Notes: a model not told the origin generated them from the sequence alone. DNA of 64,000 nt from Kappaphycus alvarezii (GCA_002205965.3 NADL03000208.1:1-64000), one strand, 5' to 3'. Counted from the first letter of the stretch, positions 20,807 to 33,896 are shown. A program made the numbers and translations.

Positions 20807-23800
20807 TCAACTCTTTGGAAACTTCGTTACTCCCTCAAGAGTGGTACTTCCAACATCTTTGTCCGATCGACTAGTTGGAGTACTCTTGTTTGTATCAACT
20901 TCGACGTTCTTGTACTTTGCCCGATTGGCAGTAATCTCAGTCACAAGGAACGATTTTGACTCTGGAACGATTATCCGAGAACTCTCGATGTCATCGACAC
21001 GACTCGAGAACAATGAAGAACGATTTTCTTCATTGACAGCTTGGTTCTGAGACTTTTCAATCTCTGGTATTGGTCTTGGTATAGAAGCAGACAGGATAGG
21101 TGCAGCGGCAATAGATGCACCTTCTTCATCCAACGGGATCTGATTGCCTGTCCTTGTTCTGAATCCTCGATACTGTCCAACTCTTGCAAAAGGGATGAAG
21201 ATGGGTATAGCCGTATGTCCTCGTATGCGACTTTCAGCCGTTTCCCGGTTCCGTATTTGCTCCGTGAGCTCGACGAAATGTTCTTTTGCGTTTTGGACGT
21301 AACCCAAATTCCAAACACATGTTTTGTTTGCTTCTCAAAGAAATATATGGAGTTCTTCGTGTGAGAATGTTTGAAGGAACAGTTTTTGGTGATCGAGATT
21401 CCAGCACCTTTGAGAGCGTATGGCGTGCAACTTGCTCATAATGTGCGTCAATTAACTCGGAGTCCGCTGGCATCTGTGGTAGACCAAGAATGGATGGTTT
21501 GTATCCTCTTGCAAGTTCAAAGGAACTGACACGATTGTTTCCACGAAGAAGATTCGTCGCAAGAACAGCTCTTGAGACTATTTCTTGAGCTGTGAACGAA
21601 GAACCCTTCGTGTTTCGTTCGTGAATTGCATCCTTGAGAATACAGTGACATCTGACGCAGAGTGAAGTTTGCACTTTCCACTGAACCAATTTTGCTGTGT
21701 CTCCTCGCAGGGCGAGGTTTCGGTTTGATGCCATGTTTTTGCAACGTTTTTGCAACGTTTTGCAAAAATCATCATTGTCGAATTCCTGATCAAACGATAT
21801 TGATGCAGGCGCTCCATTCACCGCGATCCAGTGAGTTTCAAAGCCTTGCAGCTTCTTCCATATCCCTGGTCAACACAACGACTGCGTTACAAAAGCGTGA
21901 AGCCAGATCTTTCATATGGAATATTGGGTACTTCGTTAATTCAACCACGTACATGAAATCGATTTGCACTTCCTCGTTAAAGGTTCGAAGTGGACTCCGC
22001 AAGGTTATCTTGCACACGTTGAGTGGCCTTCCAGTCGTCTTGCAGCTAGAGCACTTTTGCACAACTGCTTCTAGAGCTTGCTCCAAGACTGGAGAAAGAA
22101 CTCCGCCCCGTTTGCAAAGATCTTTCATGTCCTTCAGAGGTAAGTGCGAGTACAGGTGAAGTTTTGATGAGAAGTATTTCGCAGAATTTCCCATGAAGCG
22201 TGAGTTTTTGTTACTGTGGTTGTCCCAATCTCCTTTGTTCCAAGCAGAGCCCGCTGTGTCGCAAGATAGCTTTAGATTTTGGATATTTGGCTCATGACAA
22301 CATGAAGGTGAGTTCGAGTTTCTCTACCTTCAGCAACGTAGATTGGAAGCACGATTTTGCTATCCAATCCCTCGAAAACACCTGGTGGTATTATAAGAAC
22401 ACGAGTGTTTGTGAATTGAGTACATCTGACTTGTCAAGACACAATTTCCAAGTAGAAGAGGACCATCGCCCTTCGTGACGTAGAACGGAATAACGATTTT
22501 ATTCCCTTTCAAGTCTTCAAGAGGAAGTCTCCATATACCGAATGTGAGCTTCGCATCGCTGCAATTCACCGTAACCGTGGTAGAATTTCTCACAATCTAG
22601 AGGATCCAACTTGAATTCGATGCCCATCGCCAAAGACAGCGCTACCGCTGACTTTATTCCGCCAACCGATTTGGGAAACCCCGCCAATATAGGATTTGGG
22701 TCATCGTGCAATGGCATCTATCGGACTTGGTAGGGATTCCCTTACCAGGCTCCTTTGCCCTTGGAATGCTTGGAGCCCGGACGAAAATACCCATTGAAGT
22801 TTTCAGGTATTCTGTTTCTTTCGGAATCTTCGTCATGGCGATCTTTTGCTTCTCGGATCTTCAAAGTGCATAGCTCGATGCTGGCACTTCAAATCACCTC
22901 GAGCGTGGTCCTTACTTCCACAGTCCATGCAGGCTTCTCCGACGAGTTCCGCCAGCATTGTTGACTTCTTCCTCTTGCCATCCCGATCGGATTTGTAATT
23001 ATCCCGTCGTTGCCGTAAGTCTTCCGCTTCTTTCCGTTGAAAGCGCGATGATTTGACTGGTTTCTGATCCTTGACTCTCGTTGACCATTCTCTTGACTTC
23101 CAAAGAAACTTCTAACTCTATGGTCAACTGCAGACTCAATTTGAGCCTTTGTTACCGAGGCTTCAGTTCTGTTGGTAGTCTGAGCAAGAGAGCGGAGTAC
23201 ATCTACCGCGTCATCCAGACTTAAGATGCAACGACGACCAGAGGAAGCAATGGATTTGGCTATATCTCGAGTACCATTTAGTTTCTTGATATTATCGAAG
23301 ATGGGCTTGACATCTCGACACATATCATTGAACCGACCCGTCACCTTCCTGATGGAGAGTTTTCCAGTACAATGGAACTCACAGAGGCTCTTGCAATCGA
23401 AACGGCAAGCTTTCTGGTACTCAAAGATATCTTCTGTGCCTCATCCAAAGTCAATGTGAACTTTTTCTCAGCGCGTATCGTTCCCGCTTCTTTTCCTCCG
23501 CCATTCCAATAAGTCGGAGCTTGCGTTGGTCAGGGACGCTTTGAGAGAGCGGCGTTATTGAGCAGGGTTATTTCCAGTACTTCTCCGATTTGAGATTGGC
23601 TGGTTGAACCGGCTTTCATCAGGTGTTCGGCGGCGAACCCACGAAACTTGAGACACAGCGGTTCAAGTCCTCATCTTCTTGCGTCTGCAAGAACTGACCT
23701 TATTGAAATAGTCAATGAGCGCGTAACAACAGAGATGGGAGGATACTGTGCGATCAAGTCTACAATCTCCTGGACAGCCTTGATCTGGTCATCCTGCTTG

Positions 23801-24049
23801 TAATCGATCTTGCCTTGCTCATGTGCTTCGTCAACGAGACTCTTCTGAGCTTAGCGAAGACCTCTGTCATAGAGCTGACGTCCAAGCGTATGGAAACCCG
23901 TTTTGTAGAACTTATCTCTCCCTTCTCTGCAGCGGTTGCAATCAAATCAACTCAGCCGCAACCTTCTTCCTACACAAGAAGTTCTTGATCCGGTTCGAAT
24001 ACCGGAGGGTTCATCATGCCAAAACCTTTCTCGAAGTCCTTCCCTGGGC
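20807..24049 (-). pseudogene. Copia-like gag-protease-integrase, pol truncated
   Basis: Directly inside the LTR at 24057-24407, the minus strand opens near 24049 with MGPGKDFEKG... (gag), continuing through 22889. Protease region at 22360-22600 ends in FYVTKGDGPLLLGN. Integrase (21234-22194): zinc-binding HLYSHLP and CSSC, core D in VQIDFMYV, second D in SISFDQEF, and E in RRHSKIGSVESAN. A linker (20807-21307) follows, then the sequence stops; RT and RNase H are missing where the plus-strand Copia begins. The N-terminal gag of the 29-31 kb element is only distantly similar, but the integrases share the RPARRHxKIG signature, so they belong to one lineage. Confidence 0.7.
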
Positions 24050-24056
24050 CCATAAC

Positions 24057-24407
24057 TGTAGTATGCGTAGTGTCAGCGAGGGAGCGAGAAGGAAGGCACA
24101 GTGAACGGGTACAAAACCCCCGGATGCCGTTGCAGTCCCGTATTTGGTGTGTTTAATTAGGCGATCGCCATAGATAGTTGACACACCAGGTAGGTAGGTA
24201 GTCCGATTGACCCTTTTTCCTATCCTCTGTTCTCTCTCTCTATCGCTCCCGATCGGGCGGAGAGATCTGCCTATATAGCCGTTGAGCGTGGTAACAGCTC
24301 GATAAGTACAGTACTGCATTACCGGTAGCACCATACACCAGTACTGCCACCTTTCAAATACGGCACAAGTCATCGAAGTTGCCAAGTCACTGTAGTCGTG
24401 GCCCGCG
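24057..24407 (-). repeat. LTR, family A, copy 2 (5' LTR)
   Basis: About 88-90% identical to 14393-14746, same orientation. The gag frame of a minus-strand element begins about 10 bases inside it, so it acts as 5' LTR. A TATA-type sequence for the minus strand lies near 24270-24280. Confidence 0.75.
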
Positions 24408-24589
24408 ACTGGACAAGACGGTTTGTACAGTATGCACTGTACAACAGAATGTTGTACTTACAATCAATAATTCCTCACTGGTTAGTGTGGGGCCCACCCG
24501 GATTGTTGTATTTACATAGACTCGCGAGGTGCCCTAAATTCATGACTACCGTGCACTTAAATGCATCAAAATCAATTACTTCAATTACT

Positions 24590-24670
24590 CATAGGAGCGC
24601 AACGTGAGTACGGAGACACGTAGGAGTAGTAGATTGCGTAGGAAAAGAGGGAGCGGCGATTGATAGCGGG
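24590..24670 (-). repeat. possible LTR terminal segment
   Basis: About 75 bases are some 85% identical to 31957-32035 (shared GGAGCGCAACGTG and GGAGACACGTAGGAGTAGT). The two copies bracket the minus-strand element at 26.2-31.8 kb and are probably the ends of its LTRs, diverged or truncated after the first 75 bases. Confidence 0.5.
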
Positions 24671-24890
24671 GTGTTTGCGCCTTGCTGTAAGCTTGGGTAA
24701 TAATGTTACCCTGGGTACACGTGTAGAGTAAATGCCACACACACCCTGCTGGCGCGGAATCCAAAAAAAATTGAGAAATATTTTTGCGCACACCTGCGCG
24801 CACAACCAATTAAAATCACCAAAAATTTGTTATAATGCAAGTTTGGTGTGGTCTTGGCAGAAAAAATGTCTATATATGCTCCATGTACAT

Positions 24891-25095
24891 GAATTAAAAA
24901 TAATTGCTTATTCTTCTGTATCACACATGGGATTTGTTACTATAGGAATTTATCCATTAAATATCCAAGGTTTAGAAGGTAGTATTTTGCTAATATTGAG
25001 TCATGGAATAATTTCTAGTGCCTTATTCTTATCCGTAGGCATACTATATGATAGATATAGTACATATTAATAAAATATATACGGTTTTGAAGTTT
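24891..25095 (+). pseudogene. nad4: nuclear insertion of mitochondrial nad4 (NUMT)
   Basis: From 24891 the plus strand reads [18 protein letters not shown] and, further on, [18 protein letters not shown] and VGILYDRY. This is a highly conserved region of NADH dehydrogenase subunit 4 (complex I, proton-pumping membrane arm), about 57 residues of a protein of nearly 500. A frame change near 25060 leads into a continuing LIKY segment. The AT-rich composition differs from both flanks. It lies among retrotransposons, has no start, and is only a small internal piece, so it is a mitochondrial fragment captured by the nucleus. Confidence 0.85.
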
Positions 25096-26200
25096 ATGCG
25101 TACCATGTCGTTGACAGTAGCTACCAACATCCGCGTTACCAATTCTGCTCTAAATTCGTCGATGATCTCCTGCGCTTGGCTATTCCATCCCCTCTTATAT
25201 TACCCTCAATTGGCGATCCTAGTCTTGCATTGCTTGACCAGTCGAGTAACTGTCAGATAAAGTGATCCAATTCGAGGATCACAATGTCAGAGGGGTCGAG
25301 AGACAAAAAAAGGTGGATATAAAGCGAAGAAAAGTATCCAGTGCGCATACGCTTGAAACTCTTCCAAAGAAGACAAATGCGACGAAGTCAAGAGATGACT
25401 GCGATGGATCAAGGAAGCGAAGGCAAGAAGCAAGTAAAAACGTCCAAGATGAAGACAACCTTCTAAGAGCCGTGAAAATTCCGCTCACAAATCTGATCGA
25501 CATTCCTCTCCATCTGATAGGGAAATTGATGCCCTGATTGACGAGTTCATTAGAAGGAGCCGATGAGAAGGAGCAAGCGTAGTAGGTGAGGCTGCATCGC
25601 AGGGTCACGCGGACTCTGTGGTTATCGGGAACAAATCGCCGCATACCAGGACCGGAGAGGTGTAAAAGTGGAAATGCAAAGGCCTATTCTTGTGAGAATT
25701 TCAGCATTGAGGCAATTTTATATGGCAATGGCTCAAAGATTGGCAGTTTGACGGTTGGGGAAGTTTGGTACGCAAGTGGCCGGATCAATGATGTCGTCGA
25801 GTCTTTCCATCACATTGATCCATATTTCATCATGTCGTCAACTGTGCAACTATAGGAGGTAATTGGAGATGCAGGCTGGCTACTCAGCTGGCAAAAAGTG
25901 AACGTCACCAACACTCCACGGGTTAGCATTCCAGCGTCCTGGTTAGCATTCCCCGCGACCGAAAGAATGACCATGGTTTTAAGCAATTCAAGTTGAAGAA
26001 CTTGGCTATTGCGTATTGTATGCAGAATAAAGGCGTAGCATTGTCCATGGTGGACCTGGAAGCCGAAATGGAATCGAGAACGTGGCTTAGTATACTACGT
26101 CGAGAGGGTTAGAAAGTTTCTTGTCAAGCAGACCGAAAAGGATTGCCAGAAGGCGCTCTTGTGAACACAGTTTACTTTGCGAGGGCAGGGCAGGTTGCTC
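25096..26200. other. retroelement remains without clear domains
   Basis: Plus-strand frames at 25262-25537 (basic, lysine-rich) and 25586-25855 have no recognisable domain, and nothing convincing was found on the minus strand. Probably the 3' part of the element to the right, or older debris. Confidence 0.3.
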
Positions 26201-29200
26201 TTAAGCTCCAAAGTCATTTCCAGAGGAGGGCACTGGTATCCTTTGTCCCTGAAGGAGATTGGACGATTCTTGACAAGGGATGGAATTGGTTTTCAACACC
26301 TTGAGGGTCCGTTGCAACTCTAACGTAATGCTGGACCCGATTATGAAGCTTCTACTTTTGAGAACGGAGTGCTCGGGGTGCATCTGAGCAACCTTGGGTC
26401 GTGGACCATATTGTGGTGGTGGATTCTGTACGCAGTCTTATATTGGATAATGATGAGCCTAAACCGATGGCTCTGAGCGAGGGGCTTATCTGAAAGTATG
26501 GAGTCAATAAATCCAAACACTTGATAATTGCCTTGTTCGTCGAGTCATTGATCTAAGTAATGCCTAAAAACCTGATTAAAGTGACATCTTAGCTCGATTC
26601 CTTGACCAAAGCTAATTAAACACTGTGTTTTCCACCCAAACTGAACTCGTCAAGCTTGTGCCAATGTCTCTTAACCAACTTTCCACATGTCAACACCTTG
26701 TTCAACTTTCTGAACATAAGATATACGCTTGGTCAGAGCATGCTGATGTTCTCCTGACCTGGGATCCATTGCATGGTTGTAATCTAAACAGTCTCAAATT
26801 ATCTCGCATATGTTCGACGGTATGGCGTAATCAATAATTCTTGCCTTCGTGAAGGTTTTGATGGTAGAATACAGCCCATTGAGTTCACACTGACTAGTAA
26901 AGGCAATGGGCTTGGCGCACCATAGGCGGTCTGAAGACGTTCGGCGATAAGCGATGTGCGGTCAACTGATGACTCAGCAGCGAGGATTTCCGATCCCATA
27001 GAGGAAAATAAACTCGGTCTTACTTGCTTATTCATCAATCTAAGGTATGATAAACTTGTTCACTCCCTGCAGGCCCATAAATGCCAGATATGTAGCCCGT
27101 CTGCCCGTATAATGATCTACTAGTGCTGGAATCAGAAAAGGCAACGTAGGATGAGTATTGCAGTGAGCATGGTACGGTTAAAACAGATGGACGGTGCAAA
27201 CTGCCGAAATTCACAGAGAGTCTTGTTTGCGGAGACCAAATCCTCGACTTTTAGCTGTCCAACGCGTTGCTGTAAGAAATTGCAATGTAGGAAGCTTGCG
27301 GTATTACTCCTTGGCCGAGGAATAGAAGCGTTATTGTGAGGCCTTGCAATTCTTTGAACTCCTTGGGGGCTCATGAATCTTCAAAACTGCTTGCGTTGTG
27401 CAGGGAATTACCAATGGGTGGACCTTGTCGAGACACTCTTGCATGTTAATATGGACGGAACAATCGGAATCCTGATAGACATGAATACGGTTATTATTGT
27501 GGGGCAACATTGAAAGCAACTTAATGTTGAAAAACGAACGTAAATACTTTACTAGCACCGCACGAAAACCGATTTCGTTTTTGTCACTGTCCCCTCTTTT
27601 TTCTTCTCCCTCCTTCCTCAATTCTCTCCCTCGAACCCTTAATAGCAAATTTTCACCTAACCCGGCGCAAAACTACGCGTCATGGTGAGCTCCGAGGTGC
27701 TGATCTCCTATAATTGATTGATCAGGATTCAAAAAACCCTCAAGGGTCCAATAAAATGCACACGAACCGCAGACCTCCAAAAAATGCGAATTTCTCGATC
27801 GCGTACACTCAAATACCAAAAACGTACCTCCGCAACAAGCTCTCCTCGCTATGCCAGAACGCCCCCTAAATATGTCCAAAATCGTGAAAATTATGAATAT
27901 TATAGTGCACTCTCACTGTGCAACTTCGTGTATGCTTGGCGGTTATAGACAAAGTATTCGCCAAAGATATATCGTCAGATCGTGAAGCGGGCATCAAGGG
28001 CCTTAGCGAATGCGTCCATTTCATCACGTAGTCCAGCCAAGAGAAGGTCATCGACAACTTTAGCAATAAGCAGATGATTTCGCCAGCTTCATTGGTCTTG
28101 ATGAACAGTTGAGGCAGACCATGCATCGGCTTGGAGCCTTGCGAAATTAGCCACAACTCCGTTGCAATCTGTCAAAGTCGTCCATATTCTACAACACCAT
28201 ATTCCGGTTTGATAAGTTTCCAGACAATAAGTGCAGATGATGCCCATCCTTCCGGAGGTCGAACTTAGAGATCTCGGGGGATTGATCCGCATTGAGGGTA
28301 GGCTTCTTGACATCTGTGGATGCAAGTTGGAATCCAAGAAGTGAGGCGGCTGAGAGAACCACTCGGATTACGTAGAATTGAGCAGACAAGAGTCCTTGCG
28401 AATGGTTGTGCTTCTCGCGTTCTCGATTACCGTGGATGCAAGGTGGTAATTAAGCTTGAGCTTGGATTCGTGAAAATGTATCTTGGTCGTCACGAATAAA
28501 TAATGGGAGAATGATGTTCGCATTAGGGAGAGGTTCTCTGGTGCACCTCTTCCTTTACCTCTACCTAATTGTATTTCTCAGCAGGGATGGACTTGTCCAC
28601 CACATATTGCGGAGCAAACTCTAAACGCGATTCAGAGACTTTCTTGCCCCCAATAACACTCTTGATATTTTGCAGAATGGCCTGTCCCGTTGATTTCAAG
28701 AATGGGCCGTGAAGAGCGGAGTGATAATAGATGTTGACCTATATCTTTCTCCGGTACCTATTTATTTATTTATTCATTTAGTTCCCATCTTCAACGCTAG
28801 TTTGGCCGAGGAGTGCGTTACAGGCGGTAGGAGTAACCTCAGCGTTCAGTTGTGAGCATTTATAACTCGCGGCTTGTTCTTGGACATATTCTTTCCTTAC
28901 TGGATGAGAGTTACATGCAGCTCCCATTCTGGAGCTCCCGATCCCCCAAGGAATTGTAGACTGTATTCTTCATCGACGTCGCTGGTGTATCCATTTCACT
29001 CGAAGTGTTCTCACTGTGCGGTGCGTATCTTGCGCGTATTACCTTCAACATCCTTTACAACATCCTCAGTAGCTTGATAAAATGAAGGTAGAACGTCGGG
29101 TAAGAAGTTCGCCGCACTGAGATCATCATCAGCAGGCATTTCGACAACTTGATCAGCTACGACCGAATCTGCTTTCGGAAGCAGATACTCTTGTCGATCG

Positions 29201-31791
29201 AAATTCAGTAGGGGAGAGATTTAGGGCAGAGGCGGATAATTTCAAGGGCCGCACGGACTGGTTTTATCCTGACGATTCTGTTCACTGGAGATGAGCACAA
29301 TATGGTCTTTTACATCTCGCACAAAGCCTACTTCCCATCTTCCAAACTTTGGTCTACGCTTGTAGTAGATGATAGCTTTATTGCGGGACAACTGATCTTT
29401 GCCTACGAATTGAGGCGCTAGGTCCTATATAGAGCTGAGAGCTCTATGGGTCTCTTTTCCTCTAATGCTTCCATTAAACCTTTAAGATCTTCGATGGGGG
29501 AGGCCCACGCAGCGTTGGCGTATATTCTCGCTCAATCTTAAAGCTACTCAAAATTTTGCTTCCATATAGGACGTTGCTGATGAAGGTTGCACGAGATATC
29601 AATTCCGCTTTGTCATATTCCTTCAGAAGGTTTTCACGGAAGAGCTCGGCATCTCTCCACATTCGCAGAGCTAGGTGCCTAATCAAGCCATTCTTTCTTT
29701 CAAGAATCCCTATTTTGGTGTGTCTTCTGGCAGGACGTGCCTGGAATTTAATTCCAAACTCATGAAGTCGTTGCATGAATGTCTTGTTAAGAAATTCTAC
29801 GTCTCCAGATACAAACTTAGGGTTGCTGTGCCGATTGACACAAACCTGCTCGGACGCTTTCGTGACCTGTTTCATCTCTCTGCTCGGGAGAGGTACGGTC
29901 TCTGAATATGAATAACGCGTATCAGTTATGTTGATGATTGTCTCTTTATTAATTTCGACGATAAATAATAAATCAAGTTGGACGCGCGTATTTAAATCAG
30001 AAAGATAGTGGAAAACGGGATCTTCTTAGACTATAACGGTCTTCTAGTTCGTTTGCAAGATTTGAAACGCTCATACACAGCTTTCAATGCTTGTTTTAGG
30101 GTCTGTATCAATACTTAACCACGCTTGTATAGAATATTCATGTCTTTTGGGTGCAGATGCGTGTACGCATGTAGCTGTTTCGCAAATATCGTGCAGCCTT
30201 GCCGATATTGACCTTGTTCGTGGCTTTTTCAGCTTGTATAGAAGTATAGGATCGAATTTCTGAGAAGTAGCATTGGAAGGCACAAGTCTTGTGGGCAGAA
30301 TCATAAGATAAGTTCGCACAGCTTTCGAATCCTTCGACATGACAGATTCAAAGAAGACCTGGAATTCCAGCTCCTTCTTAGATAATCGGCATTGACCAGG
30401 TGGGATAGCAAAGATATTCTGGGTGTTCAAGCGGTCTGATTTGCGGATGATATCATTTCCAAGCAGAAGAAATACGTTACCTTTTAGGACGTAGAAGTGG
30501 ATATTCACCTCAGTTCAGTGAAGATCAGTTCAGTGAAGATCGGTGATGATTAAGTCTCATATGGCAATGGTGACTTCCAGATTACTGTATTCCTTGCCAT
30601 ACCCATAAATAATGGGCGGACAGTCGAGTTTCCGTATCTTAAAATTGATTCCTGTGGCCTCACACAGCCTATTAATCGGCACAATACTACCAACGCTTCA
30701 TGGAAAACCTTCGTCGCAGATGGGATTGAGATTCTCTTTGTCTATAACGACGTCAAATTTGGCTACTCTAGTGGCAATGAGGCTTCCTTACCTACATTGC
30801 GCCCGGATGTCTGACGAAAAAACAACTTGTTTCCATTCTTCCATGCCAAAAAGCTGTGCATCTGGGGCAATAGCTTGCACATTTAGACTACTCCAACGGT
30901 GACTTTCATTACTCGAATCAATCGTAGGGTTCGTCTCCGAAAGGAGAACTACCAATCGGGTGAAGCGTTTTTTCCAAGGGTGGCTTTTTCCCTGCTCGTT
31001 GATAGCACAGGTGAATTTTGGTGTCAAAAGGCGATATTGACCCACAATCGAGAGCTGAAGGGTGAAAAGTGCAAAAACGTAACGAAAACCATGACCAAGG
31101 TCCAGTTATAGAGCGAAAGTGTTCACACAGAAAATCAAAGATGTAGTGGCGTTTTTTACCTTTTTATCAGTACTAAACAAAGTTAGACTAAACGGTAGAA
31201 GAGTCATTAGAGCTAAAAATTCTAATTCTAATGCTTTAAAGCATGGGATATGAGTATAATATTTGAATAATCCTGTTCACAAAAAATCACCCTCATGTAT
31301 CTTTATTTATCCCCAAAGAGCTGAAGAAGCTGGCACTCCGCAGACATATTCCCTTTTCGATGGCATAGCCCACAAGAATAACCTTTTTCTCTGTAGAGGA
31401 TAGTCCTCGTTCAAACCAACGTTTTCCACGAACACCAGCGTTCTTGGCTGGACGTCCACAAGGAAGTAGAAACGATTTAGGAATGCTGAGATTGTTTCAA
31501 TTAAGAACCGCCATTTTGCCCTGGAGCAGTGGCAAACCCTCGGAAACGATCTGCGAATGCCTTCATGTTTTCCTTATTGCGTCGGGTGCAGCGAGATATC
31601 TTGTCCAACGACGTGTTTATTCGGGTCACCTTAGACAATGGAAAATCCACGGCAACGATCTTGACAATATCGAGTACCGCTTTGACTGGATCCTCTGTCT
31701 GCATGTAGTTAATAGTACCCTTGCGCTACGCCTCATCAACAATGGCTTGCTTCTCGCTCGGAAAGGATTGTTTGCACAGCATTCATCCTAA
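26201..31791 (-). pseudogene. Copia-like gag-pol, heavily degraded
   Basis: Reading leftward. Gag piece at 31501-31704 (AVLDIVKIVAVDFPLSKV). Protease end at about 30450-30508 (FYVLKGNVFLLLGNDIIRKS). Integrase at 29474-30300, with GIKFQARPARRHTKIGILER carrying the catalytic E. RT at 27900-28390 with STDVK and a reading like CLLAKVVDDLLLAG at the catalytic site, and LPQLFIKTNEAGEIICLL. RNase H at 26799-27038 with SSMGSEILAAESSVDRTSLI and SVNSMG, and a closing ALTKR segment further left. Order is Copia-type. Many frame changes and stops occur between these islands, so this copy looks old as well as error-affected. Confidence 0.65.
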
Positions 31792-31954
31792 TACTTTGAA
31801 CATAGTTTCAACTCACTGTCTTGTCCAGCGTCATGAGCGGAATTGATAGTGTACCCATTTCCGACTTGGTTGCGCCAATAGTAGAGATCATTTTTGGACG
31901 TCAACAGCGGTGGATCGAACGAGTGCGAAGGGCGTTTAGCTCCTGCGCCCATCA

Positions 31955-32035
31955 CTGTAGGAGCGCAACGTGGGAACGGAGACACGTAGGAGTAGTCGGT
32001 CGCTTAGGATAACAGGGAGCGGCGATTGGTACCGC
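31955..32035 (-). repeat. possible LTR terminal segment, second copy
   Basis: Begins TGTAGGAGCGCAACGTG, matching 24590-24670. It lies just beyond the gag end of the minus-strand element, as a 5' LTR should. Confidence 0.5.
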
Positions 32036-32099
32036 GAAGGGAACGTGCGAGAGAGACTATCGCAAATGCACTATCTTCCAATGTTCAGATATTGCAACC

Positions 32100-32170
32100 G
32101 CTACTGTACTAGGCTTACAGCGCAAGAACTGTACACTGTACTTACTGTACTGTACTGTACTGTATTGAAC
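32100..32170. repeat. TACTG-rich simple repeat
   Basis: Includes four to five consecutive TACTG units (about 32138-32162) with flanking GTACACTGTAC. It lies between the last retroelement and the TFIIH gene. Confidence 0.7.
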
Positions 32171-32359
32171 AGTGGCACAGGATTGGGAAAAGTTGCGACT
32201 CCAGCGCAGCACAACAGTAGGCTATTGGACGTGTTAGCACATGTGGTCAATTTGATCCTCTGGCACACGTATGCAGTACTGTAAAACGACTAGTCTAAAC
32301 CCGCCATCGCCCAGTACTCACAGTTTGTTTCGTAGCCCAAACCACATGCACCGCACGTC

Positions 32360-33785
32360 ATGCCTTCCCCTTTATCCACGTCCCCTCATCTGGACCTCAA
32401 CGCCAGTATATTCCACGACCTCATCCACCTCTCCCGCAACCAACCGCACCTTCTCGATCGTCTCTACACCTCTCCCCACGCCGTCCAATGCGTCTTTCGC
32501 GCTCTTCCCCCTCTCGCCCGCTTGTATCTCACCCGTGTTATGCACACCTCCTCTCATGAGCCCGTTTCCATCGCCGACTTCCGTCATTGTTTACGACGAA
32601 GACAGCGTGCGTATGATCGCCATGATGCAGCATTGAGGGCATTGAAGGCTATGCGAGTCGTGGTCGAACCGCCGATAAATGTCGATAACCCCATGACGGA
32701 TGGCAGATTGCCGCTGAATCATACGTTTCTCATGAATTTAAGAAGCTTAGTTACCTATGATGTGAACCTGTGTTTCATGGAGGGGTAGAGGAAGGTCAAC
32801 CCGTCTCAGATCAGCTGATGGACAGCTTGAATCGATTCGCGGCTACCAAGTTGGAGCGGGTGTTGAATTACTTGGTGGAGGCTAATGGAATGTCAGAGCC
32901 GGGCGGAGGTGTAGTCGGTGCCCTGCTGTATGGAGGGATTTTAGAGGAGAGGAGGGAGGGTTTGTGTATCACAAGTGTCGGCTTTCAGTTTCTTTTTGAA
33001 GGACTCGTATTCGCAAATGTGGGCCTTGGTAAGGGCAATGCTCAGATCTCGCTTTGAGGGCCGTGAGATCGATATGGTTGAAGTTTTGTTTCGCTTAAGG
33101 TTTGCTGGTGTTGGGAGGGGGTATGCAATGAGTAGTATAGATGGAGGGGAGAGGGAGTTGATTCACGAACTGCACGAATTAGGCGTCGTTAAGATGGAGA
33201 CAATAGGTGGAGGAATTGACGGCTTTCGGGTGACACCAATTGGGGAAGGATGCTGGGCATGGCGGGGAGAGAGGGGAAGGCGGGAGACGGAAGTGGCATT
33301 GCAAGGACCGCAGGGGAGATTGAGATTTTTGTGGAAACCAACTTTCGCGTGTACGCATATACAAACAGCAGCTTTCAAACCAATCTGTTGGGATTGTTCA
33401 CGCATCTCAGGTATAGGCTGCCGAGTATGGTTGTGGGACATCTGACAAGGGATTCGGTAAGGAGGGCTTTAATGAATGGCATCACAGGTGATCAAATTAT
33501 TGGGTACTTAAACGCGCATGCCCATCCAAGAATGAAGAGAGGGGTCATTCCGTCTAATGTCAGTGATGAGATTCGATTGTGGGAGGCAGAGCAGGATCGC
33601 GTTCAGACAAGACCAGGCGTGCTGCTGAGTGATTTTCAGAGTCAAGCAAATTTTCATCAAGTCTTGGAGTACTCAAACGATCTTGGAGCAACGCTTTGGA
33701 GCAACGTTCATCGATTGCAGTAGTGGTGGAGGGCCTATCGTACGAGCGCGTGAAAGCTTTTGTGAAGAAAAACGGTTTGCAATGA
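32360..33785 (+). CDS. TFB2: TFIIH core subunit p52 (Tfb2/GTF2H4)
   Basis: p52 anchors and stimulates the XPB helicase in TFIIH, which opens DNA in RNA polymerase II initiation and nucleotide excision repair in the nucleus. The start at 32360 gives an N-terminus aligned with the family: LLDRLYTSPHAVQCVFRALP matches the conserved LDRLYxHPxxCLxVFRxLP. The middle has CITSVGFQFL and EIDMVEVLFRLRFA. The C-terminal half has EIFVETNFRVYAYTNS, LPSMVVGHLTRDSVRRA, GITGDQIIGYLNAHAHP and SDEIRLWEAEQDRVQTRPGV, all family hallmarks. Correcting one missing G near 33716 extends the frame to the TGA at 33783-33785. Other breaks lie near 32787, 33000 and 33250-33320. About 475 residues, normal for the family. 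No intron. It converges on GLDH with a 111-bp gap. Confidence 0.88.
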
Positions 33786-33896
33786 AAAGTTCCATGACGT
33801 AAAATGCAGCTACATCATTGATCTCTCGACCTGTCTATTGTACTTGCTACATCAAAAATGCTGCAAAGGAAGATTTACATGATTTTTTCCAAGACT

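Noticed and set aside
23986-24008. T-arm-like CCGGTTCGAATACCGG
   Set aside because: The loop would be eight bases and no acceptor or anticodon helix pairs around it; on the minus strand it is part of the gag frame.
33786-33896. Hidden gene between TFB2 and GLDH
   Set aside because: Only 111 bp between two convergent stop codons.
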